From NCBI GenBank assembly GCA_903907925.1, contig CAIVQB010000025.1, forward strand, positions 1 through 47,957: 47,957 bases of DNA. Reading direction: 5' to 3'. Below, piece by piece: positions 1-7,188 of the stretch. Origin of the DNA: an uncultured Verrucomicrobiota bacterium (lineage in GTDB: Bacteria > Verrucomicrobiota > Verrucomicrobiia > Limisphaerales > UBA9464). The notes under the pieces were generated by a model that worked only from the letters and a program-made list of their open reading frames with translations, was not told the origin of the DNA and made no database searches. A program made the translations under genes and the position numbers. Within the stretch, counting starts at the first letter, position 1; the number at the start of each line of letters is the position of its first letter.

Positions 1-852
1 GTGCATGGCGCGCAACAGCCGATCGCAACCGCTCTGGACCGGAAGGTGCGCGCTCTCGACCAACTTCGGCAGCCTACCGAACGCTTCGATCAAATCATCG
101 CCATAACCCTTCGGATGCGGCGAGGTGAACCGGATGCGTTGAAGTCCGTCGACGGCGTGAACCGCTTCGATCAACTGGACGAAGGCGGATTTTCCATCGC
201 GAACACCGATTTCGCGGCGTCCAAAACTGGTCACGATCTGACCGAGCAGCGTGACTTCACGGACGCCGCGCTCCACCAATTCACGGCATTCGTCGACGAT
301 TTCCTCGATCGACCGGCTCCGTTCCACGCCACGGGTCGACGGCACGATGCAAAAGGTGCAGTGCTGGTTGCAGCCCTGCATGATGCTGACAAACGCGGTC
401 ACCGCCCGCGTTCCCTCAGCGGTCGCCAGATGCTCGCGAATCCGCGACTGGCTGCCGGGTTCCTCACCGATGTCGACGATCTTTTCCGCGCGACCCGCGA
501 GGATTTCATCCAGGTATTCCGCGGTGCGATGGGCCTTCTGGGTGCCCACGACAAGGTCAACGTCCGGCAGACGATCCACCAATTCCTGTCCACGGCTTTG
601 GGCCATGCAACCGAGGAATCCGAGAACCGGCACCCGACCGCGCTTTCGGGCCTTGCCGGCCACCGTTGCCATCTTCCCGAGCGCCTTTTGTTCCGCCAAG
701 TCGCGCACCGAACAGGTGTTGAGCAGAACCACGTCCGCCTGCAGCTCCGATTCCACCAGGGTATAGCCCTTCGCCACGAGCTGGGCAGCGACCGCATCGC
801 TGTCACGCTCGTTCATCTGGCAGCCATAGGTCTTGATGTAAACGCTCGGCAT
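1..852 (-). CDS. miaB: tRNA-2-methylthio-N6-dimethylallyladenosine synthase MiaB (3' truncated by window edge)
   Basis: Radical-SAM methylthiotransferase that adds the 2-methylthio group to i6A37 of tRNAs reading UNN codons. The 284 visible codons read from an ATG at 852. The N-terminal MTTase domain starts with YIKTYGCQMNERDSD and has the three auxiliary-cluster cysteines at about C11, C47 (LNTCSVRD) and C82 (GCMAQ). The radical-SAM cluster motif is GCNQHCTFC (C161, C165, C168), followed by IVPSTRG. The frame runs off the left edge at RLLRAMH, so the rest of the radical-SAM domain and the TRAM domain are missing. The cysteine spacing and the QMNERDS signature fit MiaB better than MtaB or RimO. 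It is divergent from leuB, with 122 bp between the two starts. Confidence 0.95.
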   Translation of the reverse strand, partial: MPSVYIKTYGCQMNERDSDAVAAQLVAKGYTLVESELQADVVLLNTCSVRDLAEQKALGKMATVAGKARKRGRVPVLGFLGCMAQSRGQELVDRLPDVDLVVGTQKAHRTAEYLDEILAGRAEKIVDIGEEPGSQSRIREHLATAEGTRAVTAFVSIMQGCNQHCTFCIVPSTRGVERSRSIEEIVDECRELVERGVREVTLLGQIVTSFGRREIGVRDGKSAFVQLIEAVHAVDGLQRIRFTSPHPKGYGDDLIEAFGRLPKLVESAHLPVQSGCDRLLRAMH

Positions 853-974
853 GTTGAGAAGCGGCGGCGCAACCTAGGCAAGCGCGGGGGCTGCGCCAAC
901 GGGTTTTTTGATCCGTTCGACCACGAAAAACTCCTTCCCTCGCGGCCGCGGGTTCGCAAACTCCGCCCCTCAAC

Positions 975-2096
975 ATGAGTTCACATTCATTGAAGATCGC
1001 CGCGCTGGCCGGAGACGGCATCGGCCCCGAAGTCATGCGCGAAGCCCTCAAGGTGCTGCGCGCCGTCGCCCAAAAGTCCGGAATTACGGTCGCCGTCACC
1101 GAGGCGCCGGTCGGCTGGGCCGGCATCGACGCCGCCGGGAAAGCCCTCCCCGACGCCACCCTGCAACTCTGCCGGGAATCGGATTCCATCCTGTTCGGTT
1201 CGGTCGGTCTTCCCGATCGCGACCCCACGGTTCCCAAGGAAGAACGTCCGGAACGCGCCGCCCTCCTGCGCATCCGCAAGGAATTCGGCCTCTTTGCCAA
1301 CCTGCGTCCGGTCCAGTTGCCCAAGGCCCTGTCCCACGCCTGCCCGCTCCGACCGGAACGCCAGGGTGACGGCCTCGATCTGCTTGTCGTTCGCGAACTG
1401 ACCGGCGGCATGTATTTTGGTCAGCCCAAGAAAACCGAGTCGATCATCCTGCCTTCGGGCCCGGCCCAGCGCGCGATCGACACCATGGTCTATACGACGC
1501 CGGAGATCGAACGGATCGCCCATGTCGCCTTCCAGGCCGCCCGATTGCGCCGCCGCAAGCTCACCAGCATCGACAAGGCAAACGTTCTCGAGAACGGAAT
1601 CCTCTGGCGCGAAACCGTCACCCGCATCGGCAAGGAATATCCGGACGTTACACTGGAACACATGTTCGTCGACAACGCCGCGATGCAGTTGATGTTGAAG
1701 CCGACGCAATTCGACGTGGTGCTGTGTGAAAACATGTTCGGCGACATCCTGTCCGATGAAGCCGCGGCGCTCGCGGGATCGCTCGGCATGCTGCCCAGCG
1801 CCAGTCTCGGTGCCACGACCGGTGGTCAGACCTTTGGCTTCTACGAACCCGCCGGCGGCACCGCGCCCGACATCGCCGGGAAGGATCTCGCGAATCCCAT
1901 CGCCCAGATTCTCTCGGTGGCATTGATGTTCCGTTATTCGTTCGGAATGGAATCGGCCGCTCGCCTCATTGAGACCGCGGTGGCGAAGGTCATCACCGAC
2001 GGTCTTCGCACCGGCGACATTTACAGCCCCACGGACCCCACGGCTCGCCGCGTGGGAACGCGCGCGATGGGCGACGCCATCGTCGCGGCTTTGTAA
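975..2096 (+). CDS. leuB: 3-isopropylmalate dehydrogenase
   Basis: NAD-dependent oxidative decarboxylation of 3-isopropylmalate to 2-oxoisocaproate, the third step of leucine synthesis (cytoplasm). The 373 residues are a normal length. It has the N-terminal LAGDGIGPEV motif, a substrate-site arginine region (LLRIRKEFGLFANLRP), the catalytic DNAAMQL and DILSDEAAALAGSLG region with metal-binding aspartates, and the adenine-binding EPAGGTAPDIAGK loop. These separate it from isocitrate dehydrogenase. No clear Shine-Dalgarno precedes the ATG, as for most genes here. No other leucine gene lies nearby. The frame ends just before a strong hairpin at 2119-2148. Confidence 0.95.
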   Translation: MSSHSLKIAALAGDGIGPEVMREALKVLRAVAQKSGITVAVTEAPVGWAGIDAAGKALPDATLQLCRESDSILFGSVGLPDRDPTVPKEERPERAALLRIRKEFGLFANLRPVQLPKALSHACPLRPERQGDGLDLLVVRELTGGMYFGQPKKTESIILPSGPAQRAIDTMVYTTPEIERIAHVAFQAARLRRRKLTSIDKANVLENGILWRETVTRIGKEYPDVTLEHMFVDNAAMQLMLKPTQFDVVLCENMFGDILSDEAAALAGSLGMLPSASLGATTGGQTFGFYEPAGGTAPDIAGKDLANPIAQILSVALMFRYSFGMESAARLIETAVAKVITDGLRTGDIYSPTDPTARRVGTRAMGDAIVAAL

Positions 2097-2118
2097 GAGC
2101 GCGACTCTTGCCTCATTA

Positions 2119-2148
2119 GGGAACGCCGTTCAGGGTGACGGCGTTCCC
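2119..2148 (+). terminator. Perfect 11-bp hairpin between leuB and the MFS gene
   Basis: Arms GGGAACGCCGT (2119-2129) and ACGGCGTTCCC (2138-2148) pair perfectly around an 8-nt loop. The stem begins 22 nt after the leuB stop and ends one base before the ATG at 2150. No U-tract follows, so it is not a classical intrinsic terminator. It would hide the translation start of the next gene and swallows the alternative GTG at 2135. It may be a leuB 3' end structure, a translational gate, or both. Confidence 0.5.
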
Positions 2149-2149
2149 C

Positions 2150-3511
2150 ATGAGTTGGCTGAGCCGCAACGCAACCGTTGCCAGCCCGGGTTTTTCCCGC
2201 TGGCTGGTTCCCCCCGCCGCCATTGCCGTGCATATGTGCATCGGCGAGGTCTATGGCTTCAGTGTCTTCAACGTTCCCCTCACCCGCACCCTCGGCATCA
2301 CGCAGTCGATCAAGGGGACCGACTGGACCATTCCGCAGGTCGGATGGATCTATTCGATCGCTCTGTTCATGCTCGGCATGTCGGCGGCCGTTTTGGGAAA
2401 ATGGGTGGAACGCAGCGGTCCACGGAAGGCCATGATCGCCAGCGCCGCCTGCTTTTGCGGCGGACTGCTCATCTCGGCAGCCGGAGTCGCCCTTCACCAG
2501 CTCTGGTTGATCGAACTGGGTTACGGAGTTGTCGGTGGCATCGGATTGGGCCTGGGCTACATCGCGCCGGTTTCGACGTTAATGAAATGGTTCCCGGATC
2601 GGCCGGGCATGGCAACCGGCATGGCGATCATGGGATTCGGAGGAGGTGCGTTGATCGGTTCACCGCTCGGGGTTCAGTTGATGGACCATTTCAAATCCGC
2701 GTCGTCGACCGGAGTCACTGGAGCCTTTTTAACGATGGCCGCGTTGTACCTCGTCTCAATGATCTTCGGCGCCTGGATCGTCCGGGTTCCGCCGGAAGGA
2801 TGGCGTCCCGCCGGCTGGCAGCCTTCAACCGCGGTGAGCCGGCGTCATACCGCGGCGGCGGCAGATGTCGGGGTCGATCAGGCGTGGAAGACGCCGCAGT
2901 TCTGGTGCCTCTGGGTGGTGCTCTGCATGAATGTCAGCGCCGGGATCGGTATTCTCGGCCAGGCCTCGTTAATGTGTCAGGACCTCTTCGGCGTGAGTGC
3001 CGCGGTCGGCGGCGGGTTCGCCGGATTGCTCTCCCTGTTCAACATGGGCGGCCGATTCGCCTGGTCCTCCCTCTCCGACCTGACCGGCCGGCGTGCGGTC
3101 TATTGCGTCTTCTTCCTGCTGGGTGCCGTCCTGTATTGCCTCATTCCCACCACCCAACGCACCGGCAGCCAGGCGCTCTTCGTCACCGTCACCGCGATCA
3201 TCATCTCGATGTACGGTGGCGGCTTCGCGACGATTCCCGCTTATCTCCGCGATCTGTTTGGCACGCATCAAGTGGGCGCCATCCACGGGCGATTGATCAC
3301 GGCCTGGTCGGTCGCCGCCCTTGTCGGACCGGCACTGGTCAACTACCTGTCCACCGCACAAAAAGAGGCCGGCGTTCCCAAGGGCCAAGCCTACAACGTC
3401 ACCCTCTACCTGATGGCCGTTTTGCTGATGGTCGGCTTGGTCGCCAACCTTCTCGTGCGCGCGGTGGACCCGCGCCATCGGCTCGCCCGCGACACCCGAC
3501 CGACCGCCTGA
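2150..3511 (+). CDS. MFS transporter, oxalate/formate antiporter-like (OFA family)
   Basis: Twelve-helix major facilitator protein of about 453 residues in the inner membrane. The first helix (PPAAIAVHMCIGEVYGFSVF) and the motif region KWVERSGPRKAMIASAACF between helices 2 and 3 are typical of OFA-like porters. A second copy of the inter-domain motif (SSLSDLTGRRAVY) starts the C-terminal half. The substrate is not readable from sequence; the family includes oxalate/formate antiporters and other monocarboxylate carriers. The ATG at 2150 is preferred because the GTG at 2135 lies within the loop and stem of a strong hairpin. The next gene, 21 bp on, is its likely small partner subunit, so the pair should be read as one transporter unit. 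Confidence 0.85.
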   Translation: MSWLSRNATVASPGFSRWLVPPAAIAVHMCIGEVYGFSVFNVPLTRTLGITQSIKGTDWTIPQVGWIYSIALFMLGMSAAVLGKWVERSGPRKAMIASAACFCGGLLISAAGVALHQLWLIELGYGVVGGIGLGLGYIAPVSTLMKWFPDRPGMATGMAIMGFGGGALIGSPLGVQLMDHFKSASSTGVTGAFLTMAALYLVSMIFGAWIVRVPPEGWRPAGWQPSTAVSRRHTAAAADVGVDQAWKTPQFWCLWVVLCMNVSAGIGILGQASLMCQDLFGVSAAVGGGFAGLLSLFNMGGRFAWSSLSDLTGRRAVYCVFFLLGAVLYCLIPTTQRTGSQALFVTVTAIIISMYGGGFATIPAYLRDLFGTHQVGAIHGRLITAWSVAALVGPALVNYLSTAQKEAGVPKGQAYNVTLYLMAVLLMVGLVANLLVRAVDPRHRLARDTRPTA

Positions 3512-3532
3512 ATCGGCGCCACCTGGCCTCGC

Positions 3533-3682
3533 ATGAAAATCCTGAAACTGACACTCGCATGGATCTGGGTTGCCCTGCCCTTGTCGTGGGGGATTTGGCA
3601 CTCGGTCCGTAAGTCGATGCCCCTGTTTCAATCCACGCCCGCCGTTGCGCCAACCCCGGGTCAGACCGCCGTTGGAAAGTAA
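3533..3682 (+). CDS. MFS transporter small subunit (49 aa)
   Basis: A 49-residue protein beginning MKILKLTLAWIWVALPLSWG, with one hydrophobic helix at about residues 4-22 followed by IWHSVRKSMPLF. It starts 21 bp after the MFS stop in the same direction. Tiny single-helix proteins with an AW-hydrophobic-PL-WG pattern next to OFA-like MFS genes are known from bacterial annotation as MFS transporter small subunits. Length, hydropathy and position all fit. Its mechanistic role is not established. The tail (STPAVAPTPGQTAVGK) is polar and Pro-rich. Confidence 0.72.
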   Translation: MKILKLTLAWIWVALPLSWGIWHSVRKSMPLFQSTPAVAPTPGQTAVGK

Positions 3683-4013
3683 GCAAGTGAGCGAGTAGGC
3701 GAGTGAGCCAGTGGATGGAATCGGCCTGCTTTTGCCTCTTCAACCCTTCATCTTTTCAACTCTTCAATCGTCTCATCCGTTCCGAAAACGAGAAAACGAG
3801 TGGACGGGAAAACGGGAGCGATGCTCCGGCAACAAGCCAAACTGTCTATGGAGTGCGCCGGCAGAGTCGGCGACGACGGCGCTTTGCCGGACGGGTGCAA
3901 TCGCGAATCCGGCGTGGTGGAAGGATCCGCGGCTTGCAGGTGGAGCCCCGCGGCACAGCGGCGTGGCGCTTCGCTTCCCGCCGCACTCCATAGGGGCGGC
4001 GGCGTCTCGCCCG
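3683..4013. other. Gene-free interval holding degenerate short repeats and a palindromic element
   Basis: From 3683 to about 3720 it has a degenerate run of gcgagt/gtgagc-like units. Next comes a pyrimidine-rich stretch (to about 3780) and a short purine-rich repeat (cgagaaaacgag, cgggaaaacggg). The palindromic element at 3847-3992 follows. The short frames in this interval lack any family resemblance or start signal, so no gene is called. Confidence 0.6.
3847..3992. repeat. 146-bp palindromic dispersed repeat with 11-bp terminal inverted repeats
   Basis: Both ends carry the perfect inverted 11-mer TATGGAGTGCG (3847-3857 and 3982-3992), and the adjoining GC-rich bases pair imperfectly. The right part (3957-3988) recurs at 16606-16637 with 30 of 32 bases identical, so it belongs to a dispersed family rather than a unique hairpin. 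It encodes nothing recognisable. No target-site duplication is obvious. Confidence 0.7.
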
Positions 4014-4625
4014 TCACTTCGCTGGAAACGGTTCTGCGTCGCCCAATTTTAAGGTCGGCACTTGGGCGGTGTTGCTGACTTCGACCGCGACCCAATGGCC
4101 GCTGATGGCGTGGGTCGGGAACCCGCAAGCGAACGCGTAGTCGCCCGGCTCCGATGCGGTGAAGGTGAAGGTCGCCTTCTTGAGGCTCATTCCGACCGCG
4201 GGATTCGCCACCGATCCTCCTTCGAATGCGGGCTCACCCATTTGAAGCCGTCGGACCAGCGGGCGTTCCACGATGATCGCGCTGTGGGGAACCGGGCTGG
4301 GATTGATGAAGGTCACTTCGACCTTCCACCCCATCGGGATCGTGTACAGCGCCTTGCCGTGGGAATAGCCGTTGAAATTCATCCCGTGATTCACCTCGTT
4401 GAAGGCGGAGATCAGCGTGACCTTCACCGTCTTGGCCCCGTCGCCGAGTTTGAGGAAATCGGACGGTTTTACCCCGTCGATCCATTCCCGTTTCAATCCG
4501 GATGCCGAATGCGCGGCATCGGAATGAGCCGCCGCCGGATCAACGACCGGGGCGATAGGATCAGCCGCCAGCAGCCGGGAGGCAGACAGTGCGAGGAGCG
4601 ACACGAGCAACGGACGGAACGACAT
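4014..4625 (-). CDS. Exported cupredoxin, sulfocyanin-like, with altered axial ligand
   Basis: Predicted periplasmic type-1 copper protein of 203 residues. The signal peptide runs MSFRPLLVSLLALSASRLLA and is probably cleaved before ADP. The C-terminal half is a cupredoxin domain: the first histidine is in PVPHSAIIVE (H114), then AFEGGSVANPAVGM and GDYAFACGFPTHAISGHW, giving C167 and H172. The residue at the usual axial methionine position is H177 rather than Met. The pattern of long loop plus GGS/NP resembles sulfocyanin/SoxE-type cupredoxins, suggesting an electron carrier, but the partner is unknown. An in-frame TTG at 4637 is an alternative start; the ATG at 4625 gives a clean signal peptide. 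It is a single gene on its strand, 197 bp from the upstream sugar dehydrogenase gene. Confidence 0.75.
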   Translation of the reverse strand: MSFRPLLVSLLALSASRLLAADPIAPVVDPAAAHSDAAHSASGLKREWIDGVKPSDFLKLGDGAKTVKVTLISAFNEVNHGMNFNGYSHGKALYTIPMGWKVEVTFINPSPVPHSAIIVERPLVRRLQMGEPAFEGGSVANPAVGMSLKKATFTFTASEPGDYAFACGFPTHAISGHWVAVEVSNTAQVPTLKLGDAEPFPAK

Positions 4626-4706
4626 GGGGAGAGCCAATTAAAAATGGAGCAATGAAAAATCGAGAAAGCCTCTCATGTTGGTGCATCGGCCGCGATCTCG
4701 AATACG

Positions 4707-4793
4707 GGACACGGATTCACGGCGATTGAGACAGAATGGACCGAATGAACGGAATCCGATCGTCCCTTCAGCAATCCGTGTAAATCCGTGTCC
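4707..4793. repeat. Inverted repeat with CACGGATT-type arms
   Basis: The left arm (4707-4727, beginning GGACACGGATT) and right arm (4773-4793, AATCCGTGTAAATCCGTG plus TCC) are imperfect inverted copies around about 45 bp. The same CACGGATT unit, doubled in each arm, bounds the larger element at 13627-13897, so the two probably belong to one dispersed family. The element lies upstream of the cupredoxin gene and just downstream of the sugar dehydrogenase stop at 4823. Confidence 0.55.
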
Positions 4794-4822
4794 TCTGCCA
4801 CCTTCTGATTCGCTCAGTGCGA

Positions 4823-6178
4823 CTACTTCTGCAACGGGGCGGTTTCGGCACCGGCGGGCACCTTGTCGGCGGCGACGATCTTCCAGACCGCGCCGCGTTC
4901 GCTTTGATACGGATCGACCGGTCCGCCGTAGTTCGCGGTGGCGTGGGTCAGATAAAGATTCCCGGCTTCATCCTCACCGCCGCCGGTCGGCCGAAGCGGG
5001 GTATCGAGATCGAGCAATTCCTGCATCTGCCATTTGCCGGCGACATCCCGCAGGAGTCCCCACACCTTGCCGGAACCCCAGTCGGCCGCGAAATACACGC
5101 CGTCGAGCGACGGAAACTCACTCCCACGGTACACACCCAATCCCATCACGCAGATACCCTGATCGACGTGGCTGTACTCGGCGATCGGCAACACGCCGAC
5201 GCGCGGAGCGCCTTTTTCCAATTCGATCGGAAACGGATGACTGCCGCACATCAACTTCCAGCCGTAGTTCTCGCCGCCCTTGCTGGCGGCGGGCTGGAAA
5301 TTGATCTCTTCCCAGTGATTCTGCCCGACGTCACCCATGAACAGATCGCCGGTCTTGCGATCAAAGGAAAAGGTCCACGGATTCCGAAGACCGTAGGCCC
5401 AGATCTCCGGCTTGGCCCGGGGATGAATCTTCGAGAACTGCAATTCACTCACACCGAACAACGTCATCTGCTGCAATGGCGTGATGAAGGGATTGTCCTT
5501 GGGAATCGTGTAAGCGCGATCCGGTGAGCCGCCGTTCACGTCGATCCGAAGCATCTTCCCCAGCCAGGTATGCAGATCCTGACCGGCGCTGATGACGTCG
5601 CCTTCCCAGCCGCCGTCACCCACGCCCACGTAAAGATAGCCGTCGGGTCCGAAGGCCATCTTGCCGCCATGATGGTTGCAGTAGGGGAAATCGAGCTGCA
5701 TCACCACCCGCGCGCTGTCGGGATCGGCCTGATCAGGATTGGTCTTGGAGACGTGATACTCGGTGAGCATCGAAGCGCCGTTGAACCAGAGATCGGCGTA
5801 GCACACGTAGAAGATTCCGTTTTCCTTGAACCGCGGATGGAACTCGATGCAGTACAACCCCTCTTCCAGGAATGAGCTCAGGGTCTTGTCCTTAATGTCG
5901 AGGAAGGGTTTGGCCAGGACCTTGCCGTTTTTGATGATGCGCACGACTCCCGGGCGCTCGCACACGAACAGGCGTCCGCTGCCGTCCTTGGGCCCGGTCA
6001 CATGGATCGGATCGACGAGACCGCCGGCGACCTTGACCAGTTGGATGGCCACCGGACGGGGCAGCTTCCCGCCCGGCTGGGCCGGCAGGGGGCCGTCACC
6101 ATCCGCGTGGGACGGAAGAACCGCGCAGCAAAGGCCAATGGAGACGAGGGTGGAAAGAAGGGAGAAGCGTGGCTTCAT
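4823..6178 (-). CDS. Exported PQQ-dependent sugar dehydrogenase (glucose/sorbosone dehydrogenase family)
   Basis: A 451-residue secreted six-bladed propeller oxidoreductase of the soluble GDH/Asd family, which oxidises aldoses in the periplasm with PQQ. It begins MKPRFSLLSTLVSIGLCCAV with a likely cut after SHA. Blade signatures include VDPIHVTGPKDGSGRLFVCE, HHGGKMAFGPDGYLYVGVGD (with H169/H170 at the position of the catalytic histidine of soluble GDH), YGLRNPWTFSFD and GDVGQNHWEEIN. The substrate is not determined, and many PVC-phylum members are uncharacterised. The ATG at 6178 was chosen over an upstream GTG-type extension to 6412 because it gives a signal peptide. No PQQ biosynthesis gene is in the window. 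Confidence 0.88.
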   Translation of the reverse strand: MKPRFSLLSTLVSIGLCCAVLPSHADGDGPLPAQPGGKLPRPVAIQLVKVAGGLVDPIHVTGPKDGSGRLFVCERPGVVRIIKNGKVLAKPFLDIKDKTLSSFLEEGLYCIEFHPRFKENGIFYVCYADLWFNGASMLTEYHVSKTNPDQADPDSARVVMQLDFPYCNHHGGKMAFGPDGYLYVGVGDGGWEGDVISAGQDLHTWLGKMLRIDVNGGSPDRAYTIPKDNPFITPLQQMTLFGVSELQFSKIHPRAKPEIWAYGLRNPWTFSFDRKTGDLFMGDVGQNHWEEINFQPAASKGGENYGWKLMCGSHPFPIELEKGAPRVGVLPIAEYSHVDQGICVMGLGVYRGSEFPSLDGVYFAADWGSGKVWGLLRDVAGKWQMQELLDLDTPLRPTGGGEDEAGNLYLTHATANYGGPVDPYQSERGAVWKIVAADKVPAGAETAPLQK

Positions 6179-6591
6179 ACTCAGGGAAGGAATGCCGCCG
6201 AGATAACGCCAGCCGTGGGGTCCGGGCAAGCTCCAATCCGTCCCAAGGCACCTCGAGGTTTCGGAGACCTGGTTGCGGTTGGCGCTGCTGATTCTCTTCG
6301 CCGCGCGAAAATGTCCACCGCAATCCTGAACAAGGCCGTCTCGGGACCGGCTCCGGATACAAACTGACGCCGACGAATTCTCCAAAAATCCAAGTGTGCA
6401 TTTAACGCACAATTATTCAGGCCTACTCAATGCCTTATCATTGGCGACATGAGAGACTCAGCGAAGATGAAAACGAGCTGTTCCTTGGAGATCCGAACCG
6501 CCTCATGCGCGCAAGTGTAACGAGTATTAACTCCCCGGATCGAATGCGGCGTTGGCAATCCGCGCGTTTCTTCAGAACCACATCTATTTTT
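6179..6591. other. Divergent intergenic region with candidate operator
   Basis: This is the 413-bp space between the divergent sugar dehydrogenase (minus) and PEP-CTERM-like (plus) starts, so it must hold promoters for both. The clearest structure is a 17-bp near-perfect dyad at 6395-6411 (TGTGC/GCACA arms), surrounded by the only AT-rich stretch here. A frame runs in from 6430 into the downstream gene but its first 54 codons show no signal peptide and are not believed. Confidence 0.5.
6395..6411. promoter_or_regulatory. Candidate operator dyad TGTGC-N7-GCACA
   Basis: The 17-mer tgtgcatttaacgcaca is nearly its own reverse complement: the TGTGC/GCACA arms pair and the AT-rich centre is partly symmetrical. 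It lies 217 bp upstream of the sugar dehydrogenase start and 181 bp upstream of the PEP-CTERM-like start. It has the size and symmetry of a dimeric regulator site, but no regulator is identified. Confidence 0.3.
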
Positions 6592-7188
6592 ATGACTGCC
6601 CGCCTATCCGCACTGCTCAGCGTCTTGGTTTCATCGATGGCCTACGGCGACATCACCCAGATCAAATCCGAGCCGCTCACCTATCTTCTCAACCTCGACG
6701 CGCGATCCTACGGCGACCCGCTCAGCGGCTTTCCCGTCTTTGAGTTCGAGCTCCCACCCGGCTCCTGGAAGGTCGCGTTCACCAATCCCAATCTGACACC
6801 CGGCGCGGCCTATTACGGGTGGTCACCTTTTGCCTCACTCAACCTCTGGGGTTCGTCAGTGGATCTTTCACCTTCTCCGGACCGGATTGGCACCGGCGCA
6901 TCCTTTCCCGACGCCCAGTCTGCGTTCAACGATGTGGCCGGATTGAGTTGGACGTTTTCGACCAGTGTGACCCTGCCCATCGAAGCCTATTTTCTAGACA
7001 ACAAGATCGATGACAATCGCGGGGGTGTCTCGTTGACAATCGAACGGCAAACCGAGGTACCCGAGGCTTCAACAGGGGTCGGTGGGGTTTTGGTCCTCCT
7101 GATCGCCAGTTCCATCGCGCTACGTCGCCACCGGTCACCTCATCGGAACCACACCCATTCAACTCTTACGCCAGGATTGATCGGATGA
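6592..7188 (+). CDS. Exported protein with PEP-CTERM-like sorting tail
   Basis: A 198-residue surface-protein candidate. The N-terminus MTARLSALLSVLVSSMAYGD is a signal peptide. The C-terminus has VPEAST, a hydrophobic helix (GVLVLLIASSIAL) and a basic end (RRHR): the tripartite PEP-CTERM layout with PEA in place of PEP. Such tails are recognised by exosortase in the inner membrane. No exosortase is in the window. The middle part (LPPGSWKVAFTNPNLTPG, aromatic and Gly/Pro-rich, beta-type) matches no family I can name. After the tail about 15 extra residues follow, longer than usual. Its 3' end overlaps the end of the convergent DUF1501 gene by 23 bp. Confidence 0.6.
   Translation: MTARLSALLSVLVSSMAYGDITQIKSEPLTYLLNLDARSYGDPLSGFPVFEFELPPGSWKVAFTNPNLTPGAAYYGWSPFASLNLWGSSVDLSPSPDRIGTGASFPDAQSAFNDVAGLSWTFSTSVTLPIEAYFLDNKIDDNRGGVSLTIERQTEVPEASTGVGGVLVLLIASSIALRRHRSPHRNHTHSTLTPGLIG

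Noticed and set aside
898-920. Short stem (AACGG/CCGTT) with a T-run inside the loop between miaB and leuB
   Set aside because: The T-run lies in the loop, the stem is 5 bp, and it sits between divergent starts, so it is not a terminator.
1969-3612. 547-codon plus-strand frame across leuB end and the MFS gene
   Set aside because: It is a different frame of genuine leuB and MFS coding sequence; its translation is Arg/His/Gly-rich and lacks hydrophobic helices or any family motif.
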